IMG/VR virus record: IMGVR_UViG_3300049893_001474
Coordinates: 1-24,539 of that record
Reading direction: 5' to 3' (one strand)
Length of the DNA: 24,539 nt
From: a virus
Positions 12,607 to 20,584 of this stretch are shown here, one piece after another. The translations under genes were made by a program, and so were the position numbers. Under the pieces are notes generated by a model. The model was not told where the DNA came from, ran no database searches, and saw nothing but the letters and a program-made list of their open reading frames with translations. How positions within the stretch are numbered: position 1 is the first letter of the stretch; each line of letters opens with the position of its first letter.

Positions 12607-12920
12607 GGGCCGCCCGGACGGATGCGACCGTGCCGCTCATCTGCCTGGCCCGCGGACTGCCGGCGCCCGTGGCGGAGTATCGGTTCGCCCCGCCCCGGCG
12701 CTGGCGATTCGATTGGGCCTGGCCTGACCAGCGTGTCGCGCTCGAGGTTCAGGGCGGGATCTTTGTCGCCGGCCGTCACAGTCGCGGCGCCGGACTCCTC
12801 AAAGAGCACGAGAAAATGAACGCGGCGGCCGCCCTGGGCTGGCGGCTGCTCTACACCACGCCGCGGCAGGTGGCCGATGGGACCGTCGGCGACATCCTTG
12901 CGCGTGCGCTGACACCATGA
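12603..12920 (+). CDS. PD-(D/E)XK-like phage nuclease
   Basis: The protein has 105 residues. The core RRWRFDWAWPDQRVALEVQGG (Asp37, then Glu48-Val-Gln50) fits the PD-(D/E)XK pattern with Gln in place of the usual Lys, as in some VSR- and DUF559-like phage endonucleases. GRHSRGAG, KEHEKMNAAAALGWRLLYTTPRQV supply the following helix and strand. Such small enzymes process recombination or replication intermediates and may stand in for RusA. The last 122 bases overlap a minus-strand gene. Confidence 0.74.
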   Translation: MRAARTDATVPLICLARGLPAPVAEYRFAPPRRWRFDWAWPDQRVALEVQGGIFVAGRHSRGAGLLKEHEKMNAAAALGWRLLYTTPRQVADGTVGDILARALTP

Positions 12921-13089
12921 CGGATCTCACACACCACGACGTATGGGTGCGGGAATGCCTCCAGTGAAGGTCGCCAGAGGCGTTCACGTAGAGATAGGCG
13001 ACGGCGGACCCGTCTTTCAGTGCCACTTTTGAGGCGCCGGGTGGGACATGGCGCAGGGCGACACGCTCGGCGGCGGTCATGGTGGTCAT
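12799..13089 (-). CDS. hypothetical protein, convergent overlap with the nuclease gene
   Basis: The protein has 96 residues from ATG 13089, preceded by GGGGAGGTAGCC, a strong ribosome-binding site that also contains the stop of the upstream gene. The N-terminal half (ERVALRHVPPGASKVALKDG, AVAYLYVNASGDLHWRH) looks like a genuine small beta-rich domain. The C-terminal third, which runs antisense through the nuclease gene, is Arg/Ser/Pro-rich and may be little constrained. Second gene of a two-gene minus-strand unit. No family recognised. Confidence 0.65.
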   Translation of the reverse strand: MTTMTAAERVALRHVPPGASKVALKDGSAVAYLYVNASGDLHWRHSRTHTSWCVRSVMVSAHAQGCRRRSHRPPAAAWCRAAASPGRPPRSFSRAL

Positions 13090-13091
13090 GG

Positions 13092-13319
13092 CTACCTCCC
13101 CTCGTGGATGGGCTGTCCGGATAGATGCGCGATGCGGCAGAGGTGGTCATACTCCGGACGCGTGAGCCCGCTCACTACGCGCCCATCGTCAGCGAGGACG
13201 GCGGCGTAGCGAGAGGCACGCGTGTAGGGGTCGAGCTGTGACCATTCGGCGTCGGTGGGCGTGATCAGGCAGCGGGTGACGCGAGTGCCGTCGCTGCGGG
13301 TGTAGGCGTAGGTGCTCAT
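13092..13319 (-). CDS. hypothetical small protein
   Basis: The protein has 75 residues from ATG 13319, with GAGGGAGAGAGCAGCC upstream. It begins MSTYAYTRSDGTRVTRCLIT and continues LDPYTRASRYAAVLADDGRVV and PEYDHLCRIAHLSGQPIHEG. It is first in the minus-strand unit and ends inside the next gene's ribosome-binding site. No known family recognised. Its own promoter and orientation against all neighbours suggest separate timing or a host-interaction role. Confidence 0.65.
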   Translation of the reverse strand: MSTYAYTRSDGTRVTRCLITPTDAEWSQLDPYTRASRYAAVLADDGRVVSGLTRPEYDHLCRIAHLSGQPIHEGR

Positions 13320-13381
13320 GGCTGCTCTCTCCCTCGTATGCGTGGACCGACGCGGCCGTCAGTCCCATTACCGATAGAGAG

Positions 13382-13410
13382 AGTTTCGCAGAATCCGCGA
13401 ACGCTGTCAA
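13382..13410 (-). promoter_or_regulatory. minus-strand promoter with inverted-repeat operator
   Basis: Reading leftward, TTGACA (13410-13405), 17 bases and GAAACT (13387-13382) form a promoter with a perfect -35 and a poor -10. The inverted repeat TTCGC-N7-GCGAA (13385-13401) covers the spacer and part of the -10, a good place for a repressor or activator. It would drive the 13319 and 13089 genes. Confidence 0.55.
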
Positions 13411-13660
13411 GTAGAATGTGCGAGCCACGGGAAGAATTTTAAAGGAACAGCGAAACAGCCCGGAATTGTTCAAAAATCACCCCAAGACTGACCGTTCCCG
13501 ACGAAACTTTCTCTGGGCTCTTGACAGGCGGGCTACAATTCTTGGCGTGCGTTCTACCGTGACAGTGACATCGCGGGGCGGGACGGAACGCGAAGCGAAA
13601 GACCAAAGAAAAGAAGGGCTGACGCGGGCGTTCCACGGCGACGTCACGAGGAGGAATGAC
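13411..13660. other. noncoding leader between minus-strand unit and terminase genes
   Basis: No supported gene lies here, although the plus frame is open. It is less GC-rich than its surroundings, with AATTTTAAAGG and AATTGTTCAAAAAT segments. TTGACA (13521-13526) is followed only 7 bases later by TACAAT (13534-13539), too close for a normal sigma70 promoter; TAGAAT at 13412-13417 lacks a -35. The late promoter and any pac or cos site could lie here, but I cannot point to one. Confidence 0.4.
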
Positions 13661-14113
13661 ATGGGGCTGCGCGGACCGAAGACGGGATCGATTCATCGGT
13701 CCACGGAAACCAAGCGCCGCGTCGAGTCGGCGATCAAGCTCAGGATCGCGAAGGTCGCGCGCAAGCTTGTTTCCGCGCAGTTGTCGTGTGCGCTCGGCGT
13801 CCAATATCTGATGTGTCGGCCTGAGTCTGGCAAGGCCTACATCGTGAAGGACACGGACCTCATCACACAATTCCTGGATGGGGAGCTGCCCACGACCGGG
13901 GAGACCTACTACTACCTCACGACCGAGAAGCCTGATGCCCTGGCCGCGGATCGCATGCTCGATCGCGCCTTCGGCAAGGCCGCGCAGCCCGTCGCGAGCA
14001 CCGACGTCGATGGCCTCATGACCCCGATCCAGGTCGTCGATCGGCTCTTCCCCACGGTGGAGGCGCTCCGCCAGCAGCAGCAGGCCGATACGGAGTCGGA
14101 GACCACCCATTGA
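13661..14113 (+). CDS. terS: probable terminase small subunit
   Basis: The protein has 150 residues. ATG 13661 is set by GAGGAGGA 5 bases upstream. It begins MGLRGPKTGS, a start common among small terminases and phage DNA-packaging adaptors, then a basic helical part (KRRVESAIKLRIAKVARKLV), QLSCALGVQYLMC, a YYYLTTEKPD motif and DRMLDRAFGKAAQPV. The C-terminus (QQQQADTESETTH) is probably disordered. Adjacency to the large terminase is the main functional evidence; the family also appears as 'hypothetical' in related phages. Confidence 0.62.
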   Translation: MGLRGPKTGSIHRSTETKRRVESAIKLRIAKVARKLVSAQLSCALGVQYLMCRPESGKAYIVKDTDLITQFLDGELPTTGETYYYLTTEKPDALAADRMLDRAFGKAAQPVASTDVDGLMTPIQVVDRLFPTVEALRQQQQADTESETTH

Positions 14114-14126
14114 CGTCGTCGGCTCG

Positions 14127-15620
14127 ATGACCAACCCACCACTGCAGGCGCCACGTATCGACGAGATGTCCTGGGTGGGCCGCCAGGCGGAGGCCATTCA
14201 GGACGAGACCCGCTATCTCGACATCGAAGGCGCTATCCGCTCGTCGAAGACCACGATCGGGCTCCGCAAGGTCATCAAGTCCCTCGTGCGCTACCCAGGC
14301 ATCCGCTGGCTGGTCTGCCGGTGGGTGGAAGAGGACGCCAGCGCTCTCCTGAGACCGCTCATCGCGAAGGCCTTTGCCGATATGGGGATCCTGGCGCCAT
14401 GGATCCCGGATGAGCACCGCTACCACCTGCCCAACGGGTCGTGGCTCTACGTGCGCGGTCTTCGACCAAGCCAGGACACCTCCAGGTTTGCGAAATTCCG
14501 TGGGATGACTCTTGCGGGGGTCATGGTCGATCAGGCTGAAGAGATTCCCGAGGATTTCTTCCTCGAGCTGAAAGGGCGCTTGTCACAGCCCGGGTATCCG
14601 GCCCAGATGATCTTGACGCCGAATCCCGCCGGGGACGACCACTGGCTGTCGCTTCACTTCCCAGACGTCGAGGCGGGTGCGCCCGAGAACCCGAATCACA
14701 AGCTGATTCAACTCTCGATCTACGACAACGCGCACAACCTCGAGCCCGAATACGTCGCACAGCTCGAGCGCGACTACCCCGACGGCCACCCGATGCGGCG
14801 GCGGCTCCTGTTCGGCAAGCGCGGGCTGAGCGTGAGCGGGAAGCCGGTCTACGGCGGCTACTATCGGCGGGCCGACCATCTCCGCGACGTCGATCTCCTG
14901 ATGGACGTGCCGCTCATCGAGGCTATCGATTTCGGGCACCACCATCCGTGCGTCGTGTGGCTGCAGTTCCCGCCATGGGGCGGGCTGCACGTGCTGGGCG
15001 GGCTGATGGGTGAAGACCTGTTCATTGAGGATTTCGCGCCGCTCATCCTGCAGACGCGCGCGGAATGGTTCCAGGGGGCGATGACGGTCCATCAGTGCTG
15101 TGATCCGGCCGGGAGCCACGCGAACAGCCAGGGCACGCGACTGTCCGGGGTCGGCGTGCTGCAGGACCACGGGCTGGCGCCGACCTGGGTGCCGTCCAGT
15201 AACGCCCCGGAAGTGCGGTCGATGGCCGTGCAGACGGTGGCGGGCTACATGCGGCGTCGGACCCTGCGCGGCGGCGAGGCGTTCGCGGTCGACCGGACTC
15301 ATTGGCGGGTGGTCAGCGCACGCGATGCGCGGTATGCGGCGTTCTTCACGGATGCGCTCGAGGCGGGCTATGTGTGGGATGCCCGCACGCGGCGCACGTC
15401 GGGCGGGAAAGCCATCCAGGTGCCGTTGAAAGACGGGTATTATGAGCACGGTCAAAACTGCCTGGAGTATGGCGTGCTGAACTACGGGCCGGCGAGGCCC
15501 ACGACGGCGGCGATAGATCGGACGCAGGCGGCGGTGGACGCGTCGCGCGCACGTCGCGACGTGGATCCGTATGACGTGCGGCGGCGACCGACCACGATCG
15601 GCGGGCGGGCCGGATGGTAG
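14127..15620 (+). CDS. terL: terminase large subunit
   Basis: The protein has 497 residues. The ATPase has a Walker A-like GAIRSSKTT (35-43), Walker B GVMVDQAEE (131-139) and the coupling motif LTPNP (163-167). The nuclease half has Asp268 in EAIDFGHHHP and Asp326 in CCDPAG, as in RNase H-like terminases. It cuts concatemers and pumps DNA through the portal. The C-terminal 30 residues are Arg/Asp-rich and probably flexible. The start lies 13 bases after the small subunit without a strong ribosome-binding site, suggesting coupling or re-initiation. Confidence 0.92.
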   Translation: MTNPPLQAPRIDEMSWVGRQAEAIQDETRYLDIEGAIRSSKTTIGLRKVIKSLVRYPGIRWLVCRWVEEDASALLRPLIAKAFADMGILAPWIPDEHRYHLPNGSWLYVRGLRPSQDTSRFAKFRGMTLAGVMVDQAEEIPEDFFLELKGRLSQPGYPAQMILTPNPAGDDHWLSLHFPDVEAGAPENPNHKLIQLSIYDNAHNLEPEYVAQLERDYPDGHPMRRRLLFGKRGLSVSGKPVYGGYYRRADHLRDVDLLMDVPLIEAIDFGHHHPCVVWLQFPPWGGLHVLGGLMGEDLFIEDFAPLILQTRAEWFQGAMTVHQCCDPAGSHANSQGTRLSGVGVLQDHGLAPTWVPSSNAPEVRSMAVQTVAGYMRRRTLRGGEAFAVDRTHWRVVSARDARYAAFFTDALEAGYVWDARTRRTSGGKAIQVPLKDGYYEHGQNCLEYGVLNYGPARPTTAAIDRTQAAVDASRARRDVDPYDVRRRPTTIGGRAGW

Positions 15621-15680
15621 ATGGCCCGAGACAATCTCGTGGCGCTGATTCGGGCGCCGAAGCCGGAAGGTGAATCATGA
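15621..15680 (+). CDS. 19-residue peptide
   Basis: MARDNLVALIRAPKPEGES begins directly after the terminase TAG and its stop overlaps the next ATG (ATGA). The last codons encode GGAAGGTGA, a ribosome-binding site for the following gene, so this may be only a translational bridge. Confidence 0.35.
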   Translation: MARDNLVALIRAPKPEGES

Positions 15681-15781
15681 TGCGCCGCTGCGACGACCTC
15701 TGTTACTGGCCGGTCCCCTGGCGCCTGGAGACGGTGTGGGGCTGGCTGCTCGGCGTGCTCTGGGCGCCGGACTGGGTCTAG
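15677..15781 (+). CDS. 34-residue Trp-rich mini-protein
   Basis: MMRRCDDLCYWPVPWRLETV is followed by WGWLLGVLWAPDWV. Seven tryptophans in 34 residues and a hydrophobic C-terminal half suggest membrane association. It has GGAAGG upstream and couples to the previous peptide. A competing frame starting at 15670 is Ala/Gly/Arg-rich and looks like a shadow. Confidence 0.5.
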   Translation: MMRRCDDLCYWPVPWRLETVWGWLLGVLWAPDWV

Positions 15782-15784
15782 CGG

Positions 15785-17059
15785 GTGCCGGCACGGGTGC
15801 GCCGTATCGTGCGACCGCGCCGGCGCATTGGCGCGAGTCCGCACGCCTACTTCAACACGCTGAAGGCGCTGCCCTCCGCGTATCGGTGGGCGAGCCTGCG
15901 CACGCCAGGGGTCGCGGCCGACTGGAACTGCGGAACAGGCCTCGACTCGATCGATGGCCTGACGGGCAACCCGCCCAATCTGGACGTCACCTATGACGCG
16001 ACCGAGGACGCCGCGAAGGCCCTCTGGTCGACCGACTATAAAGACCTCCAGCAGCAGGTTAGGGTCAACCTCGATCGCGCCACCCCCCAAGACGTGATCC
16101 TGACCTGGGATGTGATGTATGACGCCGGATGGGCGCTCGATGATTACGGGGGGAATGTCCAGCACGCGAACTTGACCCACAAGTCGTATCAAATCTCTGC
16201 CGGACGGGCGGGGTCCCCTAACGCCGACAAGCTGTGGCTGGAGACACGCGCGCGGTACTGGACGGGGGCGGAAGGCTACGCCTGCACGAGTAACAACCGC
16301 TTCAACGGGTCCAATGTCATTGGCGTCGGCATCCCGGTGCCCACGATAGGGACCTCCGACCCCGTGGCCCCACGTGGACCAGGCGCAGAGGCCACCGACG
16401 ATCGGCCGATCGCGAAGAACGTCTGGCATCGGTACGTGCATCGCCTGAAGTATCAGCTCCTCGGGTCGGACAGCTGGTGGGATGGCTTCAAGGCGGCGTA
16501 CCCGACGCACACGATGGTCGATACCGACCTCTATTGGAGCTGGGAGTTTTGGATCATCACGGCGGCCGGCGGCGTGTTTAAGCGACTCGATAAGGTGCCG
16601 TGTTACGCCGTGGCCTCGGGTCAGACGTGGGACCGGATCGATCAGTGGTGGATCGAACACAACACCTCGTCGGAGATGCCTGGCGCGACCGGGACGATCC
16701 GCTTCACGGGCACGCCAGGGACGCTGATCCCGAACAACACGGCGGTGCTCCGGGGCGACGGCGGCACGCATCAAACCATCGGCGACCAGAATATCGGCGG
16801 CGGCGGGTTCGTGGATATCCCGTGCGATACCACGACGGCGGCTAATAACGGGGGCTCCAAGTCGAATAGCACGAGTGGGACCGCGTTCACACTCCAGACC
16901 CCGATCACGAATGTCGACAACGCATGCACGTCGGTAACGGACTTTACGGGCGGTCTCGATCACCTCTCGACGCCCACGCCGATCTGGCAGCGTAACTTTG
17001 TGTGTCTCACCGGGTACGGCGACCCGGACGCCACGATTCTCTCAACCCAAGGACTCTGA
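15785..17059 (+). CDS. surface-binding structural protein with baseplate-J-like domain
   Basis: The protein has 424 residues from GTG 15785, with a weak ribosome-binding site; the next Met is at 111. The N-terminus is very basic. Residues about 45-290 look like a beta jelly-roll of the carbohydrate-binding or polysaccharide-lyase type (DVILTWDVMYDAGWALDD, KNVWHRYVHRLKYQL, TDLYWSWEFWII, VPCYAVASG). Residues about 298-392 match the Ig-like domain of baseplate J proteins: GTIRFTGTPGTLIPNNTAVL, IGGGGFVDIP, LQTPITNVDNACTSV and TGGLD. I infer a tail or capsid fibre-like adhesin that binds host glycans; no catalytic residues are claimed. Confidence 0.62.
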   Translation: MPARVRRIVRPRRRIGASPHAYFNTLKALPSAYRWASLRTPGVAADWNCGTGLDSIDGLTGNPPNLDVTYDATEDAAKALWSTDYKDLQQQVRVNLDRATPQDVILTWDVMYDAGWALDDYGGNVQHANLTHKSYQISAGRAGSPNADKLWLETRARYWTGAEGYACTSNNRFNGSNVIGVGIPVPTIGTSDPVAPRGPGAEATDDRPIAKNVWHRYVHRLKYQLLGSDSWWDGFKAAYPTHTMVDTDLYWSWEFWIITAAGGVFKRLDKVPCYAVASGQTWDRIDQWWIEHNTSSEMPGATGTIRFTGTPGTLIPNNTAVLRGDGGTHQTIGDQNIGGGGFVDIPCDTTTAANNGGSKSNSTSGTAFTLQTPITNVDNACTSVTDFTGGLDHLSTPTPIWQRNFVCLTGYGDPDATILSTQGL

Positions 17060-17062
17060 CCG

Positions 17063-17371
17063 ATGGGACTCTACGCACGCATCACGGCGACGGACGGCAC
17101 GAAAATATCCGTCCACCGATTCGGGGCGGCGCTCCGCGAATATGCCGCTGGGGGCGTCACCCGCGCGCAGGTGATCGCGACCTTCGGCTTGACCGGGTCG
17201 GACGTGACCGAGCTCGATGCGCTCGCGGCGACCTATACCGCGATGCCGTCCGGGTCGACGGCGCAAGTGCTCGCGAAGGCCGCGTATCTGGACCGGATGG
17301 AAGACGTGTTTCTGCTCTGCGAGACGGGCGACTACACGGAATCCGTCGCGAAATCACGGTTGGGGTTCTAA
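17063..17371 (+). CDS. hypothetical virion-associated protein
   Basis: The protein has 102 residues, mostly helical after a beta-like start (GLYARITATDGTKISVHRFG). YAAGGVTRAQVIATFGLTG and TAQVLAKAAYLDRMEDVFLL are the main helices. AAGGA lies upstream at about 17048. Its place between two fibre-like genes suggests a structural or assembly role; I do not recognise a family. Confidence 0.65.
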   Translation: MGLYARITATDGTKISVHRFGAALREYAAGGVTRAQVIATFGLTGSDVTELDALAATYTAMPSGSTAQVLAKAAYLDRMEDVFLLCETGDYTESVAKSRLGF

Positions 17372-17374
17372 GCC

Positions 17375-18658
17375 GTGGGGCTGAGCGCCAAGGTCGGGAA
17401 TCTCACGATTGCCGCCGCGACGGCCGTCAATGGGACGCATAGCGTCACGGGGCTCAGTTTTCAGCCCAAGTGGGTGCTGCTCTGGTGGAGTGGCTTGACG
17501 GCGACCAACACGGGCACGCGGACCACGCACTACCGGGGCATCGGGATGGCCGCGTCGGCCAGTAATATGTTCGCGGTGTTCGGCTATGACGAAGACGCGG
17601 CGCCCTCGGCGAATGCGAACAGATCCTTCCGTGAGGATTGTTGCGTCGGCATCAATGCCGGGGGCACCGTCGTTGGCTATGCGGACCTGCAAAGCTTCAA
17701 CACCGATGGGTTTACCTTGGAAGTGTTGGACCAGTTTCCCGCGGATGTCTACGTGAGCTATCTCGCCGTCGGGGGGACCGATATCACGAACGTCGAATGC
17801 GGGCGGTTCACGGCCACAGGCACGGCCCCCGTCAATCAATCGGTGACGAACACTGGAAGTTTCCAGCCCACGATCACGTTTTTCGTCTCGCACGGGGGCG
17901 TCACCGATCCGCCCAACGCCGTGGCCGATAGCGGCCTGATGTTCGGGGTGGCCACCTCGTCGAGCGATGAACATGTGCATTGGTCCGGGCAGAACAACGC
18001 CGGGGGCACCGGGGCCACGGCGTCGTATAACCTCGCCGGCGAATGCGGGGCGAGCAATACGAATTCGCCCGTCCCCTCACCCGTGAACCGCTTCGAGTTC
18101 GTCTCGCATGATGCCGGGGGCTTCACGATCAACCATCTGGAACGGACGGATGCGGCCCGCGTGGCGTGGTGTTCGATCAAGGGGGGCCGATGGTCCGTCG
18201 GGGACGTGACCACGAAGACGGACACGTCGACCGCGATCACGCAGAGCGGCCTCGCGTTTCAACCCGTGGCGGGGCTCTGGGTCTCGGCCGGGAACGCGGC
18301 CACGACGGCCGATGCTGCGGGGGCCGCGCATGACACGTGGTCCGTAGGGGCCGCGACCTCGGCATCGGAACGGGAGTGTCAGTATGTCGATTCCCGTGAC
18401 GCGAATACGACCATGTTCATTCATTGCGCCGCGCGTCAGGATTGCGTCTATATCAACGCCGATCCTGCGAATACGGCGTTCACGTTGGAAGGGCTCATGG
18501 ACCTGACGTCGTTCAATATCGACGGCTATTCGGCCATCATGGACGATGCGGATCCGTCCGCGGCGTTTGTGTGGCACGTCCTGGTAGGAGCGGACGCGGC
18601 AGCCACGGTGTCGCGGCGTCCCTCGTCACTGATGGTCACTGGAATAGGACGCGCATGA
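17375..18658 (+). CDS. three-repeat fibre-like structural protein
   Basis: The protein has 427 residues from GTG 17375. It consists of three diverged beta-rich modules of about 130 residues: FQP at 29, 163 and 295, each followed by a VLLWW/ITFFV/GLWVS strand, then later [DG]GF or DGY at 111, 248 and 383 and a closing aromatic strand (VYVSYLAVGG, RVAWCSIKGG, FVWHVLVGAD). The composition (Gly, Ala, Thr, Ser, Asn) is typical of tail fibres and surface decoration proteins. From memory similar 'GFxPxxV' modules occur in phage and marine bacterial fibres. The stop overlaps the glycosyltransferase-like gene. Confidence 0.7.
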   Translation: MGLSAKVGNLTIAAATAVNGTHSVTGLSFQPKWVLLWWSGLTATNTGTRTTHYRGIGMAASASNMFAVFGYDEDAAPSANANRSFREDCCVGINAGGTVVGYADLQSFNTDGFTLEVLDQFPADVYVSYLAVGGTDITNVECGRFTATGTAPVNQSVTNTGSFQPTITFFVSHGGVTDPPNAVADSGLMFGVATSSSDEHVHWSGQNNAGGTGATASYNLAGECGASNTNSPVPSPVNRFEFVSHDAGGFTINHLERTDAARVAWCSIKGGRWSVGDVTTKTDTSTAITQSGLAFQPVAGLWVSAGNAATTADAAGAAHDTWSVGAATSASERECQYVDSRDANTTMFIHCAARQDCVYINADPANTAFTLEGLMDLTSFNIDGYSAIMDDADPSAAFVWHVLVGADAAATVSRRPSSLMVTGIGRA

Positions 18659-19713
18659 ATACATTCGACCCCGCCGCCACGCCGGCCGATCGCGTCCAGG
18701 CGGTAACGGCCATGGGCCGGACGCTGGCCGCCGATGACGCGCCCATTCTGATCGGACCCTGGCGCTCGGAGGTGGGTTTTGAGTCCCTGTATTGGACCGC
18801 CTGGCTCAAGAAACTCGCGGTCTCTGTGCCCCGCTTCCGCGAGCGCGCGGTCGTGGTGACGCGCGGCGGCATGGCGTGCATCTACAGCCACCTCGCCGAG
18901 CACGCGGTCGACCTCTATAGCCTGCGGTCGGTCGTCGACGTGCGACGACAGAACCTGCGCGACCATCGACGGACGCAACTCCAAAAGCAGTTACAGCCGA
19001 CGCCCTGGGATGCGCAGGTGATGGACGACGCCGCGCAGGCAGCCGGGGTCGGCCTGCACTACCACACCGTCCACCCGGCGTGGATGTACTGGTCCCTCTC
19101 GCCCTATTGGGACGAAGTGGCGGGACTCCAGCATCTCGCATCGCTGACCGACCATGCGCCGCTGCCGAAACCGAGCATGCAGGGGTCGCCGCTTCCCCCG
19201 CAATACGTCGCGGTCAAGTTCTATCACCGGGCCACCTTCCCGTTCTTCGATGTGCGGCATCGGAAGACGCTCGCGGATTTCGTGACCCGCACGGTGAGCA
19301 CGATTGCCGCGCAGATTCCAGTCGTATGGATCCAGTCGTCGCCCGAGCACGACGACCACGCGGACATCGGCATCGAGGGGCCGAATATCTCGACGCTGGC
19401 GATTGCCGAGCCGGCAGTGAATCTCCAGGCGCAAGCGACCGTCCTCGCGCACGCGACGGCGTTCATCGGGGTCTATGGCGGAATGGCACAGTTCGCGCTT
19501 CGGATGGGCGTGCCGAGCGCGTCCTTCTATCTCGAGTGGGGCGGCACGGCCCACGCGCATCTCGCGCTCAGTTCCGCGCTGAGTAAGCGCACGAAGACGG
19601 AGTTCCTCGTGGGGAGCGTGGACGATGTCCACCTGTGGCGGCAGCTGATCACGACTCCGCGTCCCGTCGCGCCGGCACTCCCGGCCGCGACGCCAGAGGC
19701 GCTCGTGGGGTGA
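18655..19713 (+). CDS. glycosyltransferase-like protein
   Basis: The protein has 352 residues. The C-terminal half has the donor-site look of a GT-B enzyme or a related family: ATAFIGVYGGMAQFALRMG, VPSASFYLEWGG, with PPQYVAVKFYHR as a domain-opening strand. The N-terminal half contains GPWRSEVGFESLYWTAWLKK and HTVHPAWMYWSLSPYW. No signal peptide or membrane span. It probably modifies a glycan, either on the virion or on the host surface. The exact family is uncertain. The ATG overlaps the fibre gene stop. Confidence 0.6.
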   Translation: MNTFDPAATPADRVQAVTAMGRTLAADDAPILIGPWRSEVGFESLYWTAWLKKLAVSVPRFRERAVVVTRGGMACIYSHLAEHAVDLYSLRSVVDVRRQNLRDHRRTQLQKQLQPTPWDAQVMDDAAQAAGVGLHYHTVHPAWMYWSLSPYWDEVAGLQHLASLTDHAPLPKPSMQGSPLPPQYVAVKFYHRATFPFFDVRHRKTLADFVTRTVSTIAAQIPVVWIQSSPEHDDHADIGIEGPNISTLAIAEPAVNLQAQATVLAHATAFIGVYGGMAQFALRMGVPSASFYLEWGGTAHAHLALSSALSKRTKTEFLVGSVDDVHLWRQLITTPRPVAPALPAATPEALVG

Positions 19714-19901
19714 CGCGCCGACCGTGGCGCAGTTGCGCATGGTGCGGATGTCCGTATCGTGTGGATCAGTGTCCGAATGGGTGTGAACAGGCGGCGACAG
19801 ATGGCACAGACCTCAGGGGTGTTCCCACAGTTGACGGGCGGCAGATCGACGACGAAGAAGGGCGGCCGGCGCGGCTGCTGACGCATGCAGACGATCGATA
19901 A
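19710..19901 (+). CDS. small cysteine-rich protein
   Basis: The protein has 63 residues from GTG 19710, overlapping the previous stop by GTGA. CAWCGCPYRVDQCPNGC has five cysteines in 17 residues, a compact zinc knuckle. The rest is acidic and probably disordered. It sits inside the tailoring-enzyme cassette. No family recognised. Confidence 0.6.
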   Translation: MTRRPWRSCAWCGCPYRVDQCPNGCEQAATDGTDLRGVPTVDGRQIDDEEGRPARLLTHADDR

Positions 19902-19919
19902 GTGGTGAGGAACAGGAAC

Positions 19920-20579
19920 ATGGATATGCTCATTGATCCGGCATGGGTCGCGGCGTACCACGACCGCGGCTACGGGCATATTCGCGACGTCTTTACTGCC
20001 GATGAGGTGGATCAGATGCGCCATATCGCCGATGGCGCAAAAGACGGACGCGCGTGGCGTGGACCCTGGCTCACGCCTGGGCAACAGGTCGCACTGCGAA
20101 CGGAACATGGCGTCCATGGGAGACCGCCAATGGATCGCTTGTGCGTCAACGAGCGCCTCATCGCGCATCTGACCGCGGTCATGCATGGACGCCACCCTGT
20201 GATCGATCAATCCACCGTCGTCACGAAACCGCCAACAATCGGGCAGCCGTTCCCACTCCACCAAGACGCGCACTTTTATGGTCAGAAGATTCAGGATTAC
20301 GCCATTGTGACCATCGTGCTGGATGCCTTCACGGACGACAACGGCCCGATTCGGTTCTTGCGAGGGTCACATCGTCGTGGACTCATCAAACACACGCGCG
20401 AGCATGGATCGAACAAGCCCGGGCTTCCACGGGATGAGTACAACCTCGATGACACGGACGTGGTCCTCGCCAACGCCGGCGACTGTCTCGTCTTTTCGGT
20501 TTATACCGTGCATGGCTCTGCACCTAACACCAGTCCACGCGCGCGGCGAACGATTCGTGTCGGATATCGCCCACAATAA
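19920..20579 (+). CDS. PhyH-type Fe(II)/2-oxoglutarate dioxygenase
   Basis: The protein has 219 residues. The iron-binding triad is visible: HQD (His114, Asp116) in FPLHQDAHFYG and His198 in YTVHGSAPNTS, followed by Arg209/Arg210 in RRTIRVGY for the 2-oxoglutarate carboxylate. NGPIRFLRGSHRRG is a further PhyH landmark. These enzymes hydroxylate small molecules, sugars or amino acids; the substrate here is unknown, and neighbouring transferases suggest a glycan or nucleotide-sugar. ATG 19920 is chosen for the GAGG 9 bases upstream; GTG 19902 is an alternative. Confidence 0.85.
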   Translation: MDMLIDPAWVAAYHDRGYGHIRDVFTADEVDQMRHIADGAKDGRAWRGPWLTPGQQVALRTEHGVHGRPPMDRLCVNERLIAHLTAVMHGRHPVIDQSTVVTKPPTIGQPFPLHQDAHFYGQKIQDYAIVTIVLDAFTDDNGPIRFLRGSHRRGLIKHTREHGSNKPGLPRDEYNLDDTDVVLANAGDCLVFSVYTVHGSAPNTSPRARRTIRVGYRPQ

Positions 20580-20584
20580 CCGCG

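Noticed and set aside
13521-13539. Late promoter TTGACA...TACAAT
   Set aside because: The boxes are only 7 bases apart, which sigma70 would not use; no better-spaced partner was found.
15670-15996. 108-residue plus-strand frame
   Set aside because: Ala/Gly/Leu/Arg-rich, overlapping two better-supported frames; a shadow.
15482-16963. 493-residue minus-strand open frame
   Set aside because: Antisense to the terminase end and the J-like protein; no recognisable motif and typical shadow composition.
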